Positions 62,301-64,000 of a stretch of 64,000 bases of DNA are shown in pieces (within the stretch, counting starts at the first letter, position 1; every line of letters starts with the position of its first letter). Below the pieces are notes generated by a model. That model saw nothing but the letters and a program-made list of their open reading frames with translations. It was not told the origin of the DNA and did not search any database. Made by a program: the position numbers and the translations under genes. This DNA comes from CAWACP01 sp963832965 (lineage in GTDB: Bacteria > Acidobacteriota > Terriglobia > Bryobacterales > Bryobacteraceae). The stretch covers positions 310,001 through 374,000 of the forward strand of contig CAWHVW010000005.1 of assembly GCA_963832965.1 (NCBI GenBank), written 5' to 3'.

Positions 62301-62693
62301 TTCCACGGCGCGCCGGAAATGCTGGATGGCCTCCGGCAGTTTCCCGCGCTTGCTTTCGATATCGCCCAGGTAGAACTCAATCTGGCTATTGTCGGGTGCC
62401 AGGCTGCGCGCCTTGTCCATGTTCTGCCAGGCCGCCTCGAACTCCTGCTGGCGAACGGCCAGCAGACCCAGGTCAGCCCATACGGCGGGCTCTCCCGGCG
62501 CGATTTGACTGGCCCTTGTGAGATCGGTCTTCGCGCGGACATCCTCGCTGCACTGCAACGCGGACAGCCCGACATTGAAGGAATGGACCAGTTCGCGATA
62601 TTCGTTCGAGCCAGGCTCGGGAAGTCCGGAGTGGGGTGTGCAGGAGGGTAAGACCAGGAGCGCCGCACAAAAACAGAGTGCGCCCGCCCTCAT
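59364..62693 (-). CDS. Lipoprotein with TPR, FG-GAP propeller and ASPIC/UnbV domain
   Basis: This protein of about 1109 residues has a lipoprotein signal (ALLVLPSC lipobox). About five TPR repeats follow (residues 30-200, e.g. AVWADLGLLAVRQQEFEAAWQNMDKA). Then comes a propeller with Ca loops (DFDLDGDLDIVLG, DVDRNGLLDFIV, DFDNNGSVDLLVG) and an ASPIC/UnbV segment (SFGLGGEIEIRTGMLTEKE... VHFGLGEHDGTD). A C-terminal part of about 400 residues follows, with Trp- and Tyr-rich strands. ATG 62693 is chosen over 62705 because TACAAT ends 10 bases before it. It is 30 bp downstream of the coiled-coil gene stop and probably the major surface component of the unit. Confidence 0.88.
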   Translation of the reverse strand: MRAGALCFCAALLVLPSCTPHSGLPEPGSNEYRELVHSFNVGLSALQCSEDVRAKTDLTRASQIAPGEPAVWADLGLLAVRQQEFEAAWQNMDKARSLAPDNSQIEFYLGDIESKRGKLPEAIQHFRRAVELDETNVKALYSLAEETERQAGGGDADALPFLKKILDRQPDNPAVLLEVARLAAKTGDSATLKPAVAALSRESSSWPDEVRQQMKALEEAALGPNPRDAALRVAFLRNVLLRVPSYRQSADAVKTPPASAGEPFTKFMKLPSPSSEPAPPDFGTSFEPQPLAGVPGGHVEWVRTIYLDGSGKQSVLWSDGEGIHIVGGATLRTGPVGRNGVAIADLNSDFRNDLVVAGPAGVRIFQQESPAHFTDVTARTRLPKEILNGSYTGAWPFDFDLDGDLDIVLGVTGAAPLVLRNNGDGTFAAIHPFNGPIGAVAFAEADIAGLGAPDVAMVGQDGHLSVFMNDRRGQFHAGASAQGVRAVTAGDVDRNGLLDFIVWKNDGSVVRLSDGLVLAKTNATGSATLAVADFDNNGSVDLLVGDGQVFLSGEHGFTRLTNVPAIAAPAVMDTDDGRLDLIGLSSEGAPVRLINHGTKHYRWQSLRLRAASVYGDQRINSFGLGGEIEIRTGMLTEKEIIDAPVVHFGLGEHDGTDVARILWPNGLLQVEFELKADQTVLAAQRLKGSCPSLFAWDGRRMSFVKDTAPLGTGLGEDIPRTEEWYKLPGSQIHPRDGYYDLRVTDELWESYYIDSYSLLAVDHPTGTEIYSDERFPLTPAAKLYTVATPRPFRRVVDDVGNDVSAIVRNVDQNYLDTFGRGRFQGVTRDHWVEMELPDDAPRNGPLYLIGDGWMHPTDASIDLAMSQGNGAREQGLRIEVRDARGRWVVARSNLGYPASKMKTMVVDLTGLFRPNAPRRFRLATNMEIFWDRMAWAPGLSNDLTRTEPLPLLSAELRWRGFSEMDAASASSPETPDYNRLEGTGNKWEALEGYYTRYGDVRELLQNVDDRYVIMGSGDEVRLRFAAAPAPPAGWVRDFIMIGDGWIKDGDYNSAFSRTVLPLPWHGMRSYSTPPGRLEDDPEYRKHPADWQIFQTRYVAPDEFRSALWK

Positions 62694-62723
62694 GGGAACT
62701 GCCATTGTAGTGGCTTCGCGCCG

Positions 62724-62897
62724 TCATTTCTCCAGCAGCGCGAGAATCTTCTCCTGGTTCACTATGATCGTATTCAGGCTGGCCTGGTTCCTCAGTATGG
62801 CCGCCTGGTTCTGCTGGATGATCTGCTGATTGGTCTTGATGTCCTTTTGATTTTCAAGGATGAGCTTTTGGTTGGCGAGAATGTCGCTTTCCGGCAT
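62724..62897 (-). CDS. 57-residue coiled-coil peptide with Ile-x-x-Asn-Gln heptads
   Basis: The peptide is almost entirely one heptad repeat. Five consecutive Ile-x-x-Asn-Gln-x-x units put Ile at position a (residues 6, 13, 20, 27, 34) and Asn at position d (9, 16, 23, 30, 37). A last turn carrying VNQ follows, out of phase by three. Asn at d (IxxNTxx) is known from trimeric autotransporter stalks, where it forms buried polar layers. ATG 62897 is preferred to 62942 because AGGGGA lies about 10 bases upstream and the repeat starts immediately. No signal peptide is visible. It precedes the lipoprotein by 30 bp on the same strand. Confidence 0.8.
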   Translation of the reverse strand: MPESDILANQKLILENQKDIKTNQQIIQQNQAAILRNQASLNTIIVNQEKILALLEK

Positions 62898-62999
62898 TGT
62901 ATTGTTGTCCCCTGGCGCGCTGCGCGCACACGACTTTGACATCGCAAACGCAGCGTGGTGCCCATTCTAGCCGAATTGGTCCGGCCGGAGCAATAGTAT

Positions 63000-63014
63000 G
63001 TTCATATGATGAAC
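63000..63014. promoter_or_regulatory. Palindrome in the divergent intergenic region
   Basis: The perfect inverted repeat GTTCAT-ATG-ATGAAC is centred 85-110 bp from both divergent start codons. A TTGACC hexamer lies at about 63071-63076. A GGGAGGG run near 63092 is too far from ATG 63110 to be an ideal ribosome binding site. It could be an operator controlling both directions. Confidence 0.35.
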
Positions 63015-63109
63015 GCCCCATCATACAAAACCACTATTGACCTCTGCCCACCCCTCCATGGTAAGTATTGTTGACCTGGTGAACGTTCCGGGAGGGACGA
63101 CGATAATCT

Positions 63110-63712
63110 ATGGCTGCTTCAAGTTCAAGCCTGCCGGTGGGCATGGCCTCGGTCGCGGGTCCGAGCTTCTACGACAAGTTGAATAGTCAATGGCACGAGC
63201 GTGCGCTTCAAATCTTCATGGCGATCGTACTTGCCCATTGGGCCGAACATCTGGTTCAGGCGTACCAGATTTACGTGATGGGCTGGCCGCGCCCGCAGGC
63301 CAACGGAATTCTCGGCCTGTGGTATCCATGGCTCATCAAATCGGAAACGCTGCACTACGGCTACGCGCTGGTAATGCTGATCGGCATCTGGGTGCTCCGC
63401 AAGGGATTCAGCGGACGCGCCCGCACGTGGTGGACCGTGGCGCTGGTGATTCAGTTCTGGCACCACATCGAACACTTCCTGCTCATCTGGCAGGCCACCA
63501 CGCACCATAATTTCTGGCACAAGCCGGTGCCGTTCAGCGTTCTGCAGCTTGTCATTCCGCGCGTGGAACTGCACTTGTTCTACAACAGCGTGGTGTTCAT
63601 ACCGATGGTCATTGGCATGTACTATCACATGTTCCCGCCGGCTGATGAACCGCAGCACAGCAACTGCAGTTGCCAGTGGCATCCGCGTTCGGCGAAGGCC
63701 AACGCGGTTTGA
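63110..63712 (+). CDS. His-rich integral membrane protein, unknown function
   Basis: This 200-residue protein has four to five helices. Two helices carry the same HxxEH-type motif: LAHWAEHLVQAYQIY (about residue 43) and IQFWHHIEHFLLIW (about residue 121). Other His residues lie in TLHYGYALVM, QATTHHNFWHK, RVELHLFYN and YYHMFPP. The C-terminus has CSCQWH. This clustering suggests bound metal or heme, but no family can be named. The stop overlaps a TTG start of the YtkA-like lipoprotein (TTGA), so they are translationally coupled. Confidence 0.75.
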   Translation: MAASSSSLPVGMASVAGPSFYDKLNSQWHERALQIFMAIVLAHWAEHLVQAYQIYVMGWPRPQANGILGLWYPWLIKSETLHYGYALVMLIGIWVLRKGFSGRARTWWTVALVIQFWHHIEHFLLIWQATTHHNFWHKPVPFSVLQLVIPRVELHLFYNSVVFIPMVIGMYYHMFPPADEPQHSNCSCQWHPRSAKANAV

Positions 63713-64000
63713 TTCGGGCGCGCCTGCTGACGGCCTGCGCGGTTGCGCTTCTCTCCTCCGGGTGTCGCCGGTCCACCGGCTCGGGACACCCGGTCACCAT
63801 ACGGTGCCAGGTTGCGCCGCAACCGCCGCGCGTGGGTGTCGCAACCATAACGGCTGACCTCTCGGAGGGCGCCGCGCCGGTCACGGGAGCCATAGTAAAG
63901 CTGGAGGGCGACATGTCGCACCCAGGCATGGCGCCCGTTTTCGGTAATGCGAAGGAAACAGAGCCCGGACGATATGAGGGACATCTTCAACTGACCATGC
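63709..64000 (+). CDS. YtkA/FixH-like lipoprotein (partial, 3' end outside window)
   Basis: From TTG 63709 at least 97 residues are visible. They comprise a lipoprotein signal (ARLLTACAVALLSSGC, lipobox LSSGC) and then a beta-rich domain ending DMSHPGMAPVFGNAKETEPG with RYEGHLQLTM. The last segment (HPGMAP plus GRYEGHLQLTM) is characteristic of YtkA-like/FixH-type domains, which occur near cytochrome oxidase and copper-handling genes. The Met and His residues could bind copper. It overlaps the preceding gene by 4 bp. Confidence 0.75.
   Translation, partial: MIRARLLTACAVALLSSGCRRSTGSGHPVTIRCQVAPQPPRVGVATITADLSEGAAPVTGAIVKLEGDMSHPGMAPVFGNAKETEPGRYEGHLQLTM

Noticed and set aside
1..64000. CRISPR array or prophage
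   Set aside because: No regularly spaced repeats of 25-40 bases with unique spacers and no phage structural, integrase or cas-like proteins were seen. The Gly-X-Y coding repeats near 16.85-17.0 and 17.5 kb are protein-coding triplets.

Overview
The window is high-GC bacterial chromosome and most resembles an acidobacterium of the Solibacter/Bryobacter kind. That placement is an inference from gene content: Ser/Thr kinases with C-terminal beta-propellers, CRTAC1-type FG-GAP/ASPIC-UnbV proteins, a cdaA-cdaR-glmM locus, an NfrB-like glycosyltransferase, a GH2 exo-glucosaminidase, and abundant short intergenic repeats. Genes are densely packed on both strands with many 4-bp stop/start overlaps. 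No gap exceeds about 220 bp. No rRNA, CRISPR array, transposase or integrase was seen.

Layout. 1-1.84 kb: glycosyltransferase running off the left edge. 1.9-8.6 kb: tetrapyrrole operon (ccsA/hemX-like, hemA, hemC, cobA-hemD fusion) followed by a YdcF-like protein and an RNA methyltransferase. 8.6-13 kb: small membrane protein, CYTH protein, tRNA-Arg(UCG), a HigBA-type toxin-antitoxin pair bracketed by a duplicated tRNA 3' end, an orphan gene and threonine synthase. 13-19.6 kb: proline catabolism, YtxH and DUF2007 proteins, a radical SAM enzyme, a collagen-like surface protein, then an RsbW-like/STAS/GPP34 cluster. 19.6-26.5 kb: receptor-like kinase, CtaG-type assembly factor, epimerase, GH13 enzyme, family 2 glycosyltransferase, DUF2911 protein. 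27-31.6 kb: NarL-type regulator beside a 1081-residue CheB-CheR-PAS-kinase hybrid, with a divergent stand-alone CheB.

31.6-41.4 kb: DoxX, RRM protein, secreted proteins, a permease plus exo-glucosaminidase operon, an ECF sigma/anti-sigma pair and a Tat-exported beta-helix protein. 41.4-44.3 kb: c-di-AMP synthesis and peptidoglycan precursor operon. 44.4-54.3 kb: outer-membrane protein, tripartite RND efflux system with a receiver-like protein at its head, and a histidine kinase/regulator pair around an RraA-like gene. 54.5-56.6 kb: Asp-nucleophile alpha/beta hydrolase and a halogenase-like flavoprotein. 56.7-64 kb: a four-gene unit (Asn-layer coiled-coil peptide, TPR/FG-GAP lipoprotein, CRTAC1 protein, NqrB/RnfD-like membrane protein) divergent from a His-rich membrane protein and a truncated YtkA-like lipoprotein.

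The most noteworthy items are this last locus, the tRNA-flanked toxin-antitoxin cassette, the hybrid kinase whose CheB nucleophile is lost, and dispersed repeats that supply or sit right beside the 3' ends of coding sequences. Many start codons lie 6-11 bases after a -10-like hexamer with no ribosome binding site, suggesting leaderless mRNAs.
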